Below are positions 15,741 through 24,030 of a DNA stretch of 64,000 nt, piece by piece. How positions within the stretch are numbered: position 1 is the stretch's first letter; each line of letters starts with the position of its first letter. Where the stretch lies: positions 124,001-188,000 of the forward strand of contig NZ_FNOT01000008.1 in the NCBI RefSeq assembly GCF_900107105.1. Reading direction: 5' to 3'. The notes beneath the pieces are model-generated. The model did no database searches. It was not told the DNA's origin and was given only the letters and a program-made list of their open reading frames with translations. Made by a program: the position numbers and the translations under genes. This DNA comes from Geodermatophilus africanus (GTDB lineage Bacteria > Actinomycetota > Actinomycetes > Mycobacteriales > Geodermatophilaceae).

Positions 15741-15968
15741 TCAGCTCGTGAGGACCACGCAGGCGGGGCAGACGTCGCGGGCCGGCGTCGGCCAGGACTG
15801 CTCGACGTCGATGCGGGCCAGCGAGCCGCAGAGGGTGAGCTCGCAGGCGCCGTCGACCTCGGCGGTGGGGCGGTGCAGCTCGACGGCGTGCCAGAGGGCC
15901 GACGTCGGGCCGTGCGCGCGGCTGCGGGCGGCGACGAACGTGGTGGCGGCGAGGGTGGAGGCGCTCAT
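15741..15968 (-). CDS. Small Cys-containing hypothetical protein
   Basis: This 75-residue protein has an ATG start and no clear ribosome site. It has two Cys pairs, ACELTLCG and VCPACVV, and two histidines (SRAHG, WHAVELHR), suggesting a small metal-binding or redox fold. I do not recognise the family. It stands alone between the LuxR operon and the MBL gene and is well separated from both. Confidence 0.55.
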   Translation of the reverse strand: MSASTLAATTFVAARSRAHGPTSALWHAVELHRPTAEVDGACELTLCGSLARIDVEQSWPTPARDVCPACVVLTS

Positions 15969-16095
15969 GTCCCAGGGTGTCGGCAGGACGCCGCCGCAGG
16001 GTCACTGCCGGTGGCGGCGTCCTCACCCCTCCGGGTGAGCCGCTCACCCGGAGGCGGGCCAGGCGGGTCTCGCGGGCCGGGGGCAGGATGCGGGC

Positions 16096-16734
16096 ATGGA
16101 GCTGACCAAGCACGGCCATGCCTGCGTCGTCCTGAGCGAGGACGACCGGCGGCTCGTCATCGACCCGGGCGGGTTCACCGACCCGTCGGTGCTGCAGAGG
16201 GCGAGCGCGGTCCTGGTGACCCACGAGCACGCCGACCACTTCGCCCCCGACGTGCTCAGCGCCGCCATGGACGCCGATCCCGCCCTCGAGGTGTGGACCA
16301 ACCCGTCGGTGGCCGGCCGGCTCGACGGCGCGGCCGGCCGGGTGCACGCGGTCGGGGACGGCGACGCGCTGACCGTCGCCGGCTTCGACGTGACCGTGCA
16401 CGGGGAGCTGCACGCGGTGATCCACCCGGAGATCCCGCGGGTGGCCAACGTCGGCTTCCTGGTCGGCGGGGTGGTCTTCCACCCCGGGGACGCGTTCACC
16501 GTGCCCAGCGAGCCGGTGGCCACGCTGCTGCTGCCGGTGCACGCGCCCTGGTCCAAGACCGCCGAGGTGATCGACTACGTGCGGGCCGTGGACGCCGACC
16601 AGGCGTACGCCATCCACGACGGGCTGCTCAACGACGCCGGTCTGGGCATCGTCGGTGGCCTGCTGGGTGAGCGCGGGCCGGGGACGCCGACCCCGTTCGG
16701 CCGGCTGGCACCGGGCGACTCCGTCGAGCTCTGA
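16096..16734 (+). CDS. MBL-fold metal-dependent hydrolase (UlaG-like)
   Basis: This 212-residue metallo-beta-lactamase-fold protein starts MELTKHGHACVVL. The metal motif THEHADHF is present near residues 40-47, and further histidines (GELHAVIHPEI, FHPGDAF, VHAPW, AIHDG) supply the remaining ligands. The short domain and order of motifs fit the UlaG-like group of cytoplasmic hydrolases; the substrate is unknown. A diverged copy of its 3' end is found again at about 17045-17105. Confidence 0.85.
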   Translation: MELTKHGHACVVLSEDDRRLVIDPGGFTDPSVLQRASAVLVTHEHADHFAPDVLSAAMDADPALEVWTNPSVAGRLDGAAGRVHAVGDGDALTVAGFDVTVHGELHAVIHPEIPRVANVGFLVGGVVFHPGDAFTVPSEPVATLLLPVHAPWSKTAEVIDYVRAVDADQAYAIHDGLLNDAGLGIVGGLLGERGPGTPTPFGRLAPGDSVEL

Positions 16735-16753
16735 GGTCTGCCGGTGTCCGGCG

Positions 16754-17023
16754 TCAGTGGACGGCGCGGTTGCGGCCGGCCGCCACGGCCTCGGCGATGC
16801 CGACCACCAGTACGGCGGCGAGGAGGGCGAAGACGAAGCCCCAGGAGTTGAGCTCGGTGATCGAGCCGACGTCCAGCCAGTCGGCGATGAGTCCGCCGAT
16901 GACCGCGCCGACGACGCCGAGCAGCATCGTGGCGAGGACGCTCATCGGCTGGCGGCCGGGCTGGAGCAGCCGGGCCAGGGCCCCGATCACCAGGCCGACG
17001 GCGATGAGGCCGAGGATCTGCAC
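16754..17023 (-). CDS. GlsB/YeaQ/YmgE-family stress-response membrane protein, copy 1
   Basis: This 89-residue protein has three hydrophobic helices with the family pattern (GLIAVGLVIGALARLLQPG, then LGVVGAVIGGLIADWL, then a last helix ending in GRNR). Members are small inner-membrane proteins induced by general stress; the molecular role is not settled. It is one of a pair with the gene at 17124. Confidence 0.85.
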   Translation of the reverse strand: MQILGLIAVGLVIGALARLLQPGRQPMSVLATMLLGVVGAVIGGLIADWLDVGSITELNSWGFVFALLAAVLVVGIAEAVAAGRNRAVH

Positions 17024-17044
17024 GGTCTACTCCCTCGTGCTCAC

Positions 17045-17150
17045 GGGCCGTGGGCGCCGACCCCGACCAGCCGGCTGACCCCGGGGGACTCCGTCGAGCT
17101 GTGGAGCCCCCCGGGGACCGGCGTCAGCGGATGGCGCGGCTGTTCCGGCC
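17045..17150. repeat. Remnant of tandem duplication (MBL 3' end + GlsB end)
   Basis: About 100 bp here align at roughly 80% identity with 16676-16790: both carry the end of the MBL frame (PTP..RL.PGDSVEL) followed by the GGCGTCAG...GGCGCGG that ends the convergent GlsB gene. The MBL fragment here is a broken leftover whose stop has changed to TGG. It marks an old tandem duplication. Confidence 0.65.
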
Positions 17151-17396
17151 GGTGAGCGTCGATGCCGCCACCACCAGCACCGCCGCCAGGATGATGGAGA
17201 TGATCCACCTCATCCAGTCGATGCCTGGAGTGGCCGCCACACCCAGCGCGCCGCTCACGTAGTACCCGATGAGCACCCCGCCGATGCCGCACAGCAGCGT
17301 GAGCCACAGGGGCGTGTTGTCTCGCGCGCCGGGGGCGACGAACTTCCCCAGCAGGCCGATGATGAGCCCCGCGATGATCAACCCAATGATTTCCAT
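17124..17396 (-). CDS. GlsB/YeaQ/YmgE-family stress-response membrane protein, copy 2
   Basis: This 90-residue paralogue of the gene at 16754 has the same three-helix layout and C-terminal GRN motif, but the body has diverged strongly. The start ATG 17396 is fixed by GAGGAG six nt upstream; the longer frame upstream lacks this. Together with the repeated flank it is the second half of a duplicated unit. Confidence 0.85.
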   Translation of the reverse strand: MEIIGLIIAGLIIGLLGKFVAPGARDNTPLWLTLLCGIGGVLIGYYVSGALGVAATPGIDWMRWIISIILAAVLVVAASTLTGRNSRAIR

Positions 17397-17523
17397 AGCC
17401 AACTCCTCGGTAGCCCGCCCGGAGCGCGTACACCCGGCACAGCGCCGGGTGCTGCACACCGAATCATGGCGCTCCCGTACCCGGCGGTCGAGGAGACGAT
17501 GCGCGCGTCGCCCAATCTGATGA

Positions 17524-18009
17524 TCACTCCTGCAGGCGGGCGACGTGCGCGGGCAGCCGATCCAGCTCGCCGTCCACCGTGCGCTGCACCATCTCGCGCA
17601 CGCCGCCGCGCATCAGGCGCTGGGTGAGCCGCTGGGTCAGGCGACCGCCGGCGTGCGGCTCGTGGCTGACGGTGATGGTCACGAGCGTGGCGCCGGGTGC
17701 GGCGTCGGCGAGCCGGATCGTCGTCGTCCAGGTCTCGGGGGTCAGCCGCAGCCGGGTGGTGACCCGCTCCCGCGGCACCCACTCGACGATCTCCCCTTGC
17801 GGTGCGCCCGCGGGCGGCGCCACGCCGTCGTCCAGGCGGCCGGGCACGCACACGAAGCGGGTGCCGCGGCCCGGCGCGCCGTCGCCCTCGACGACGTAGG
17901 AGACGTCGCAGACGGCGCAGTACGGCGCGAGCACGGCCAGCGCCTCCCACACCCGGCGCCGCTCGTGGGGCAGCTCGCGGCTGCCGCTCGCGGTGACCGG
18001 CTGCGGCAT
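17524..18009 (-). CDS. SRPBCC/polyketide-cyclase-like protein
   Basis: This 161-residue protein has an ATG at 18009 with GGAGG close upstream. The pattern (SGSRELPHERRRVWEALAVL at the N-terminus, a central beta-rich part with IVEWVPRERVTTRL, and a long C-terminal helix with VQRTVDGELDRLP) is that of START/Bet-v1-like SRPBCC proteins, which bind small hydrophobic ligands. No catalytic residue can be named. Two Cys in YCAVCDVSY are unusual. Confidence 0.65.
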   Translation of the reverse strand: MPQPVTASGSRELPHERRRVWEALAVLAPYCAVCDVSYVVEGDGAPGRGTRFVCVPGRLDDGVAPPAGAPQGEIVEWVPRERVTTRLRLTPETWTTTIRLADAAPGATLVTITVSHEPHAGGRLTQRLTQRLMRGGVREMVQRTVDGELDRLPAHVARLQE

Positions 18010-18080
18010 GGGACCTCCGGGGACGACGGGTGCTGCCGCGCCGACGGTAGCCCGCGCCGGCCACCCCCCAGGGCTCGCCG

Positions 18081-18230
18081 GCCTGCTGCAGGGTCCCGTC
18101 GCGAGCCTGGTGAGGTGCAGGCACGACCCCCTTGCAGGGTCCCGCCGCGAGCCTGGTGAGGTGCTGGAACGGCCCCCTTGCAGGGTCCCGCCGCGAGCTT
18201 GCGAGGGGCGGGGGGCAAGGGGGTCCTTCT
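18081..18230. repeat. Gene-end palindromic repeat, copy 2 (three tandem units)
   Basis: Three successive units share GCAGGGTCCCGCCGCGAGC; the first two end in CTGGTGAGGTGC, the third has the full form ending GCAAGGGGGTCCTT directly against the stop codon of the GntR gene. It fills the 221-bp gap between the SRPBCC and GntR genes, both on the minus strand. Confidence 0.7.
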
Positions 18231-18971
18231 TCAGCGGCCGCTGACCGAGACCTCGAACTCGACCTGGCTGACGTCGGGCCGCAGCCGGGAGAAGCTGTGC
18301 ACGAGCGGGTGGCCCGCGCTGTCGCGGACCGTCGTCCGGACGACGAGCAGCGGCGAGCCGGCGACCACGCACAGCAGGTCCGCCTCGTCCGGGGCGGCGG
18401 TGCCGACGTCCACGACGATCCGCGCGTGCGCCAGGTCGGCCGAGTACTCCCGGCGGAGGAACTCGTACAGCGAGCCCTCGCTGAGGTCCGCCTCGGCCGC
18501 CCGGGGGTACGTGGCGGCGGGCAGGAAGCTGTGCGCCACGTGGTTGGGGGTGCCGTCGACGCTGCGGAGCCGGACCAGCTCGACGACGTCGGTCGCCGCC
18601 TCGAGCCCCAGCTCCGCGGTGACCGGCGGCTGGGCGGGGACGACCCGCTGGGTGAGCACCGTGGTGCCCACCTGCGCGCCCTGCTCGGTCATCACCGAGC
18701 TCCAGCCGGCGATGCGGTGCACGAAGCTCTCGCGGTACTCGTGGCGGATCGCCGGGCGGGTGACGTAGGTGCCCCGGCCCTGCTCGCGCACGAGGTGCCC
18801 GTCGGCCACCAGCCCGTCGACCGCGCGGCGCAGCGTGATCCGGCTGACCCCGTACTCCTCGCACAGGACCGGCTCGGGCGGCAGCAGCGTGTGCTCGGGC
18901 AGCGCGGACACCCGGCGGCGCAGGTTCTCGCGGACCGAGAGGTACTTCGGTCCCGACACGGCGCTCGTCAC
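18231..18971 (-). CDS. GntR/HutC-family transcription regulator
   Basis: This is a 246-residue protein with an N-terminal winged helix-turn-helix (LPPEPVLCEEYGVSRITLRR, then GTYVTRP) and a C-terminal UTRA ligand domain, as in the HutC/FarR subgroup. It starts at GTG 18971. A strong dyad lies in its promoter, so autoregulation is likely. Neighbouring genes do not reveal the effector. Confidence 0.9.
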   Translation of the reverse strand: MTSAVSGPKYLSVRENLRRRVSALPEHTLLPPEPVLCEEYGVSRITLRRAVDGLVADGHLVREQGRGTYVTRPAIRHEYRESFVHRIAGWSSVMTEQGAQVGTTVLTQRVVPAQPPVTAELGLEAATDVVELVRLRSVDGTPNHVAHSFLPAATYPRAAEADLSEGSLYEFLRREYSADLAHARIVVDVGTAAPDEADLLCVVAGSPLLVVRTTVRDSAGHPLVHSFSRLRPDVSQVEFEVSVSGR

Positions 18972-18991
18972 GCATCAAAGGTACTGCCTGT

Positions 18992-19019
18992 GTAGACGTC
19001 TGGTCGTCTACAGACGTCT
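18992..19019. promoter_or_regulatory. Probable GntR operator
   Basis: GTAGAC-N8-GTCTAC (18992-19011) is a perfect inverted repeat, and the palindrome AGACGTCT occurs twice (18994-19001 and 19012-19019), 18 bp apart. The block starts 21 bp upstream of the GntR start codon, where it would overlap the promoter. The GT..AC ends resemble operators of this family. Confidence 0.5.
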
Positions 19020-19182
19020 CACTCACCCGGCCGTGTCCCGCAGCCGCCACGCGGTCGTGGGACGGGGCGTGCGGAAGTCCCGGGCGCCACAGATGATGTG
19101 CTGGCCTCTCGGCGTTCGCGCCCGCTCACTGTCAGAAGTGACCGAGCGCCGGGGGCGCCGAGCACCGGAGGGGGGACCGACT

Positions 19183-19743
19183 GTGGCCCAGGACCACCGC
19201 GCCCGTCAGTACGCCTCCACGCACCAGCGGATCTACGACGCCGCGATGGAGCTGTTCACCGAGCTGGGCTACGAGGAGGTCCCGATCTCCCGCCTGGCCT
19301 CGGCGGCCGGGGTCTCGGTGCAGACGTTCTACGCCCACTACGCGGGCAAGGACGAGCTCATCATGGCGCTGCCGGAGCGTGCCGACGTCGACGCCCTCAT
19401 CGCCAGCGTCCCGGCCGACCGGCCGCTCCGCGAGCGGACCAGCTCGGCGATCCTCGGCTTCGTCCGCGGGCTGTCGGGTGACCGCTACGCCGACGCGCTG
19501 GCCCGGTGGCGGCTCATCGCGCGGACGGCGCGGTTGCGCTACCGGGCGGCGGAGTACGAGCGCGCGACCGCGCAGCTGTTCCTCGACTCCCTCGGCGTGG
19601 CCGCCGACCCGGCCGCCACCGTCGTCGTCACGGCCCACCTGTCGGCCTACACGCAGGCGCTGCTGCGCTGGGGGGAGTCCGGCGGCGAGCTGGCGTTGGC
19701 GGCGGTCGTCGAGGAGGCCCTGGACGCGCTGCGCGGGCTGTGA
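19183..19743 (+). CDS. TetR-family transcription regulator
   Basis: This is a 186-residue repressor. The DNA-binding part is ELFTELGYEEVPISRLASAA, then GVSVQTFYAHYAGKDEL; the ligand domain fills the rest. GTG 19183 is chosen because GGAGGGGGG lies about 7 nt upstream; a GTG at 19138 in the same frame has none. It is divergent from GntR and convergent with the phosphoesterase. Ligand and target are unknown. Confidence 0.85.
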   Translation: MAQDHRARQYASTHQRIYDAAMELFTELGYEEVPISRLASAAGVSVQTFYAHYAGKDELIMALPERADVDALIASVPADRPLRERTSSAILGFVRGLSGDRYADALARWRLIARTARLRYRAAEYERATAQLFLDSLGVAADPAATVVVTAHLSAYTQALLRWGESGGELALAAVVEEALDALRGL

Positions 19744-19746
19744 GCC

Positions 19747-21132
19747 TCACGGGGCGCGCAGCTCGACCACGGCCACCTCGGGCCGCGCGCCGATCCGCAT
19801 CGGCGGCCCCCAGAAGCCGGCGCCGGTGGTGACGTAGAGCTGGGTGTCCCCGACCCGCGACAGCCCCTGGACGGCCGGCTGGTCGAGCCGCACCGCGTAG
19901 TCGAAGGGCCACAGCTGGCCGCCGTGCGTGTGCCCGGACAACTGCAACCCCACCCCGGCGGCCGCCGCCTGCGCCACCTGCACCGGCTGGTGGGCCAGGA
20001 GCACCACCGGGACGGCGTCGTCGCGGCCGTCCAGCGCGGTGTCGAGGTCGGCGCCGTGGCCGGGCACGCCGGAGCTGATCGCCGTCCGGTCGTCGATGCC
20101 GGCGAGATCGACCGACGCGCCGCCGCGCACGATCGGCACCCGCTCGTTGCGCAGCACCCGGACGCCCAGCGTGGGCAGGTGGCGCAGCCACGCGGTGGTG
20201 TCGACGAAGTACTCGTGGTTGCCGGTCACGAAGTAGACGCCCTGCTCGCTCACCAGGTCGGCCAGCGGGGCCACCTCGTCGCGCAGCTCCCCCAGCTCGC
20301 CGTCCACCAGGTCGCCGACGATCGCCACGACGTCGGGCCGCTGCTCGTTGACCAGCTCGACCAGCCGCTCGAAGCGCCGGGTGCTCGACATGGCCGAGAG
20401 GTGGCCGTCGGAGAAGGTGACGATCCGCAGGCCGTCCAGGGCCGGGTCCAGGCCGGCCAGCGTCACCGGCACCCGGCGGACGACGGGCGCGCTGTTGGCC
20501 AGGTAGGCGCCGGTGCCCGCCGTGCCGAGCGCGACCACCCCGGCGGTCGCCGCCAGCCCCCGCGCCAGCAGCAACCGCCGCGACGGGAGAAGGACCGTGT
20601 CATCGCCGTCCCGCCGGTCGGCACCGCTTCCAGGTGCGATCCCGGCCGCCGTGGAGCCGCTGCCCGTGTCCCGGTCGGTAGGAGGACCTCCCTGCCCGCC
20701 ACCGCTCGCAAGCTCGTGGCGGGACCCTGCAGGAAGGCCGCCCGGGCCCCCGCGACCGGTCCACACCGGCTCAGGTGCCGTCCCCGACTGCTCTCCGGCC
20801 GTTGCCTCCCTCCGGGCCCCACTCGCGACGACCCGGTCGTCCTCGGCCACCGTCGTCGGGCTCGCCGCGCTCCGGAACCGGCGGCGGAGGAGCAGCCGGA
20901 CCGGCTCGAGGGCGAGCAGGGTCAGGAACAGGTAGAAGGCGACGCCGAGCCAGCTGAACCCGACCCACTGCACCACGGTGCTCAGCAGCGAGTCCTGGCG
21001 CCGCAGCACGACCGCGCCCACCGGCAGCACGGCGACGACCACGAGGCCCAGCGTCAGCAGCCGGCGCGTGCGGCCCGGCCGGGTGGTGCTGCGGACCAGC
21101 CGCCACCACAGGTAGCCGTGCAGCAGCAGCAC
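19747..21132 (-). CDS. YkuE-like membrane-anchored metallophosphoesterase
   Basis: This is a 461-residue calcineurin-fold phosphoesterase. N-terminal membrane helices are followed by a loose linker, one more hydrophobic helix, then the catalytic domain with FSDGHL (Asp/His), GDLVDG, GNHEY, a histidine in LLAHQPV and GHTHGGQLWP. The first helix begins upstream of the only standard start (GTG 21132): the frame is open back to 21180, where a CTG stands 6 nt behind GAGGAG, so the true start is probably CTG 21180 (477 residues). Residues about 130-155 are encoded by a copy of the gene-end repeat, inserted in frame. Confidence 0.85.
   Translation of the reverse strand: MLLLHGYLWWRLVRSTTRPGRTRRLLTLGLVVVAVLPVGAVVLRRQDSLLSTVVQWVGFSWLGVAFYLFLTLLALEPVRLLLRRRFRSAASPTTVAEDDRVVASGARREATAGEQSGTAPEPVWTGRGGPGGLPAGSRHELASGGGQGGPPTDRDTGSGSTAAGIAPGSGADRRDGDDTVLLPSRRLLLARGLAATAGVVALGTAGTGAYLANSAPVVRRVPVTLAGLDPALDGLRIVTFSDGHLSAMSSTRRFERLVELVNEQRPDVVAIVGDLVDGELGELRDEVAPLADLVSEQGVYFVTGNHEYFVDTTAWLRHLPTLGVRVLRNERVPIVRGGASVDLAGIDDRTAISSGVPGHGADLDTALDGRDDAVPVVLLAHQPVQVAQAAAAGVGLQLSGHTHGGQLWPFDYAVRLDQPAVQGLSRVGDTQLYVTTGAGFWGPPMRIGARPEVAVVELRAP
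20681..20739. repeat. Gene-end palindromic repeat inside a coding sequence
   Basis: A 59-bp copy of the intergenic repeat family (GGAGGACCTCCCTGCCCGCC, then GCTCGCAAGCTCGTGGCGGG and ACCCTGCAGG) lies in frame in the linker of the phosphoesterase. It encodes a Gly/Pro-rich stretch, which the linker evidently tolerates. Confidence 0.75.
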
Positions 21133-21330
21133 GGCCAGGAGGACGACGGTGGCGAAGCCCAGCAGGCCGATCAGGGACAGGACGGACTCCTCGTGCTCGT
21201 GGGGACCTCACGCGTCGGGCCGGTCCCGTTCGCGACCTCCTTGCAGTGTCCCCGGCCCCGCCACCAGCCCGGGAGAACGGACGGGGACGGCCGCCCTCCA
21301 GGGGTCCGCGCCGAGCGTGGCGGCTGGTCC

Positions 21331-22923
21331 TCAGCCCAGCGAGGCCACCGCCTTGACCGCCCTCCGGAGATCGCGTTCCTGCGTCCAGAACCCCGCCTCG
21401 GCGGCCTCGGCCCGGGCCTCCTCGAGACCGTGTAGCCGGCCGTAGGTCCAGGCGTTCTCGCCCGCCGCGAAGGCGGCCCGCCCGACCCGCACCGCGACGT
21501 CGCGGGTGACCACGGTGTCCTGCGCGGCGCCCAGCAGGTCCTGCACCTGCTTGGTGCAGTCGACCAGCGCCGTCGCCGGCGCCCCGAACTCGGCCTCCGC
21601 GACCTCCGCGGTGTACCGGACCCGCTTGGCGGCCTTCCGGACCTCGTGCAGCAGGTGGTGCCGCTCGGCCCCCTCGGCCTCGCGGGCCGCGTCGACGATC
21701 CGGCGCAACCGCTTGCCCGTACGGCGGACGGCGTCGGCCAGCTGCGCGGGCGCGGGCGCTGCCGCCAGCTCGGTCACCGGCGGGTCGGCCAGCAATGCGT
21801 CGAGGGCGTCGAGCAGCCGCAGGTAGCGCCGGTCGGTGAGCGTGCGGGTGACCCGGCTGGCCCCGGCCTGGTGGTCCTTGATCTCGGTCTGCTGCAGCCG
21901 GGCGGCGACCGGTCCGAGCACCAGCTCGACCGGCTGGGCGGCGACCAGCTCGCGCAGGTGGGAGAGCGCCACCTCGGTGTCCCGGGCGCCGGACAGCTCG
22001 GCGCCCACCCACTGCAGCTCGGCGCGCAGCGGGTCGGTGTGCTCGCGGTCGAGCACCGAGCGGAAGGCGGCCAGGATGCTGCGCAGCCGACGGCAGGCGA
22101 CCCGAAGGTCGTGCACGCCCTCGGGCTGCTCGGTCCGCACCGCCAGGTCGGCGTTCCGGAGCGCCTGCAGCTGCCCGGCCACCGCCCCGAGGACCACCTC
22201 GCCCGCCGTGCGGACCGGGGCCTTCACCTTCCTGCCCTTCTTGCCCTCGCCCTTGCCCGCCTTCCCGTCGACCGCCGCCGGTTCCGGAGCGGGGGCCGCC
22301 GGCGCCGGCAGCCGCCCGCCGAGCACCCGGCGGAGCTTCGAGGGGACGGCGGAGGGCCGGGCGCCGGCCGCGACGAGCCGCTCGGTGACCGCCTCGAGCA
22401 GCGCCTCGTCGCCGTCGACCAGCTCGACCTCGAGCTCGCGCCAGGTGGTCACGGTGGCCGGCTCGCCAGGGTCGGTCGCGAACGCCGTGCCGACGACGGC
22501 GTCGTCGGCCACCTCGGCCAGCACCCGGCTGCCCTCGTCGAGCAGCCGGTGCACCACCCGGCGCGTGGAGATGGTCGCGACCGGCTCGGCTGCGGCGGTG
22601 CCCAGCAGGCCGAGCACGGGGGCGACGACGGCGCGCGGGGCGGTGCGGGCCGCCCGCCCGACCGGCTGGTGCAGCTCACGCCGGGCGCCGTCGGCGCCCG
22701 GCAGCTTCACGTGCCAGCCGGCGTCGGCCCCGCCGGTGCGCCGCCGCAGCGTCACCCGGGAGCGCAGCAGCCGCAGGTCCGGGGTGTCGTAGTAGGTCGC
22801 CTCGAGCGACTGCTCCTCCGGGTCGCCGACCCCGGCGACCTCTCCGACACCGGTCAGATCGGGGAGGGAGAAGCCCTCGTCGGCCTCGAACTTGCGCTCG
22901 ACCTCGATGTGCTCGCTGGTCAC
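21331..22923 (-). CDS. CYTH and CHAD domain protein
   Basis: This 530-residue protein has an N-terminal CYTH tunnel (IEVERKFEAD with the ExExK signature, and LRRRTGGADAGWHVKLPG) that binds triphosphates, and a C-terminal CHAD helical bundle with conserved histidines and basic residues (VHDLRVACRRLRSIL, HHLLHEVRKAAKRVRY). CHAD domains bind inorganic polyphosphate. A Lys-rich linker (GKAGKGEGKKGRKVK) joins them. The start GTG 22923 lacks a ribosome site, so the mRNA may be leaderless. A role in polyphosphate metabolism or binding is likely. Confidence 0.85.
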   Translation of the reverse strand: MTSEHIEVERKFEADEGFSLPDLTGVGEVAGVGDPEEQSLEATYYDTPDLRLLRSRVTLRRRTGGADAGWHVKLPGADGARRELHQPVGRAARTAPRAVVAPVLGLLGTAAAEPVATISTRRVVHRLLDEGSRVLAEVADDAVVGTAFATDPGEPATVTTWRELEVELVDGDEALLEAVTERLVAAGARPSAVPSKLRRVLGGRLPAPAAPAPEPAAVDGKAGKGEGKKGRKVKAPVRTAGEVVLGAVAGQLQALRNADLAVRTEQPEGVHDLRVACRRLRSILAAFRSVLDREHTDPLRAELQWVGAELSGARDTEVALSHLRELVAAQPVELVLGPVAARLQQTEIKDHQAGASRVTRTLTDRRYLRLLDALDALLADPPVTELAAAPAPAQLADAVRRTGKRLRRIVDAAREAEGAERHHLLHEVRKAAKRVRYTAEVAEAEFGAPATALVDCTKQVQDLLGAAQDTVVTRDVAVRVGRAAFAAGENAWTYGRLHGLEEARAEAAEAGFWTQERDLRRAVKAVASLG

Positions 22924-23065
22924 GGTGCCACGGTAAGCAGGGAGGACCGCGTCAGCACACCGGCGGACGCCGCGCAGCACCCCATGTTCGGCCGGTGTCC
23001 CGGGTGGGCACGCTGGACCCGGCGGGTCCCGCGGGGGACCTGCGAGGACGAGGGGAGCCGACCCG

Positions 23066-24004
23066 GTGTTGAGCGAGCGAGAACTGTCCGCGGCGATCGG
23101 CAGCGCGGCCTACGGCCCGGACGGCGAGAAGATCGGCACGGTCGAGCACTTCTTCACCGACGACCGCACCGGCGCCCCCACCTGGGTGGCGGTCTCCACC
23201 GGGCTGTTCGGCACCCGGCACTCCGTCGTCCCCGCGACCGACGCCACCTTCTCCGAGGGCAGCGTGCGGCTGCCGGTGACCAAGGAGGCGGTCCGCACCG
23301 CCCCGCCGGTCTCCGACCAGCACCTCGACCCCGACACCGAGGCGCTGCTGCGCCGGCACTACGGCCTCGACAGCGGGACGGGGACGACGGCGCCGGCGGC
23401 GCCGGCGGCACCGGCCGGCGACGACACGACCACCCGCGACCTCTCCCAGCCGCCGTCCGACGCGACCGGGCCCGGCTCCCAGCAGGACACGGTGAGCACC
23501 GACCAGGCGGCCGCCGGCGGGCACACCGTGCCGGTGGCCGCCGTCCCGGGCCCTCAGGCCGCGACCACCGACGGCGCCATGACCCGCAGCGAGGAGCAGC
23601 TGCGGGTCACCACCGAGCGGTACGCCGCCAAGCGGGTGCGGGTGGTCAAGTACGTGGTCACCGAGGAGGTTCAGGTCACCGTCCCGATCCGCCGCGAGGA
23701 GATCCGGATCGAGGAGCTGCCCCTGGACGACGACGCGCCCGCGGCCGCCGGCGCTCTGGGTGCGGTGGGCACGGGCGGCCTGCCGGAGACGATCGTGCTG
23801 CACACCGAGCGCCCGGTGGTCGCGACCGAGGTCGTGCCGGTGGAGCGGGTGCGGCTGCGCACCGAGTGGGTGGAGGAGCAGGCGCAGGTCCGCGACCAGG
23901 TGCGCCACGAGCGGGTCGACGTCGACGAGGACCGCCTGGGCCGGGAGCGCGCGGAGCACGACCGCCCGGGCCGGCACCGCCTGGACCGGGACCGCCTCGG
24001 CTAG
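23066..24004 (+). CDS. PRC-barrel and DUF2382 domain protein
   Basis: This is a 312-residue protein. Residues about 10-80 form a PRC-barrel (GPDGEKIGTVEHFFTDD, PTWVAVSTGLFG), followed by a low-complexity linker and a DUF2382 region (RSEEQLRVTTERY, VRVVKYVVTEEV, VPIRREEIRIEE) with a charged tail of Arg, Asp, Glu and His. Such proteins are common in desiccation-tolerant actinobacteria and are thought to serve in stress; the function is unproven. GTG-TTG start codons stand in tandem behind AGGGGAG. Confidence 0.85.
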   Translation: MLSERELSAAIGSAAYGPDGEKIGTVEHFFTDDRTGAPTWVAVSTGLFGTRHSVVPATDATFSEGSVRLPVTKEAVRTAPPVSDQHLDPDTEALLRRHYGLDSGTGTTAPAAPAAPAGDDTTTRDLSQPPSDATGPGSQQDTVSTDQAAAGGHTVPVAAVPGPQAATTDGAMTRSEEQLRVTTERYAAKRVRVVKYVVTEEVQVTVPIRREEIRIEELPLDDDAPAAAGALGAVGTGGLPETIVLHTERPVVATEVVPVERVRLRTEWVEEQAQVRDQVRHERVDVDEDRLGRERAEHDRPGRHRLDRDRLG

Positions 24005-24030
24005 GCGCGTCGGTCGGCGAGTCCCTGCTG

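Noticed and set aside
22707..22720. TTCACGTG near 22710 as a parS half-site
   Set aside because: Left half fits partly, right half (CCAGCC) does not; it is ordinary coding sequence of the CYTH/CHAD gene.
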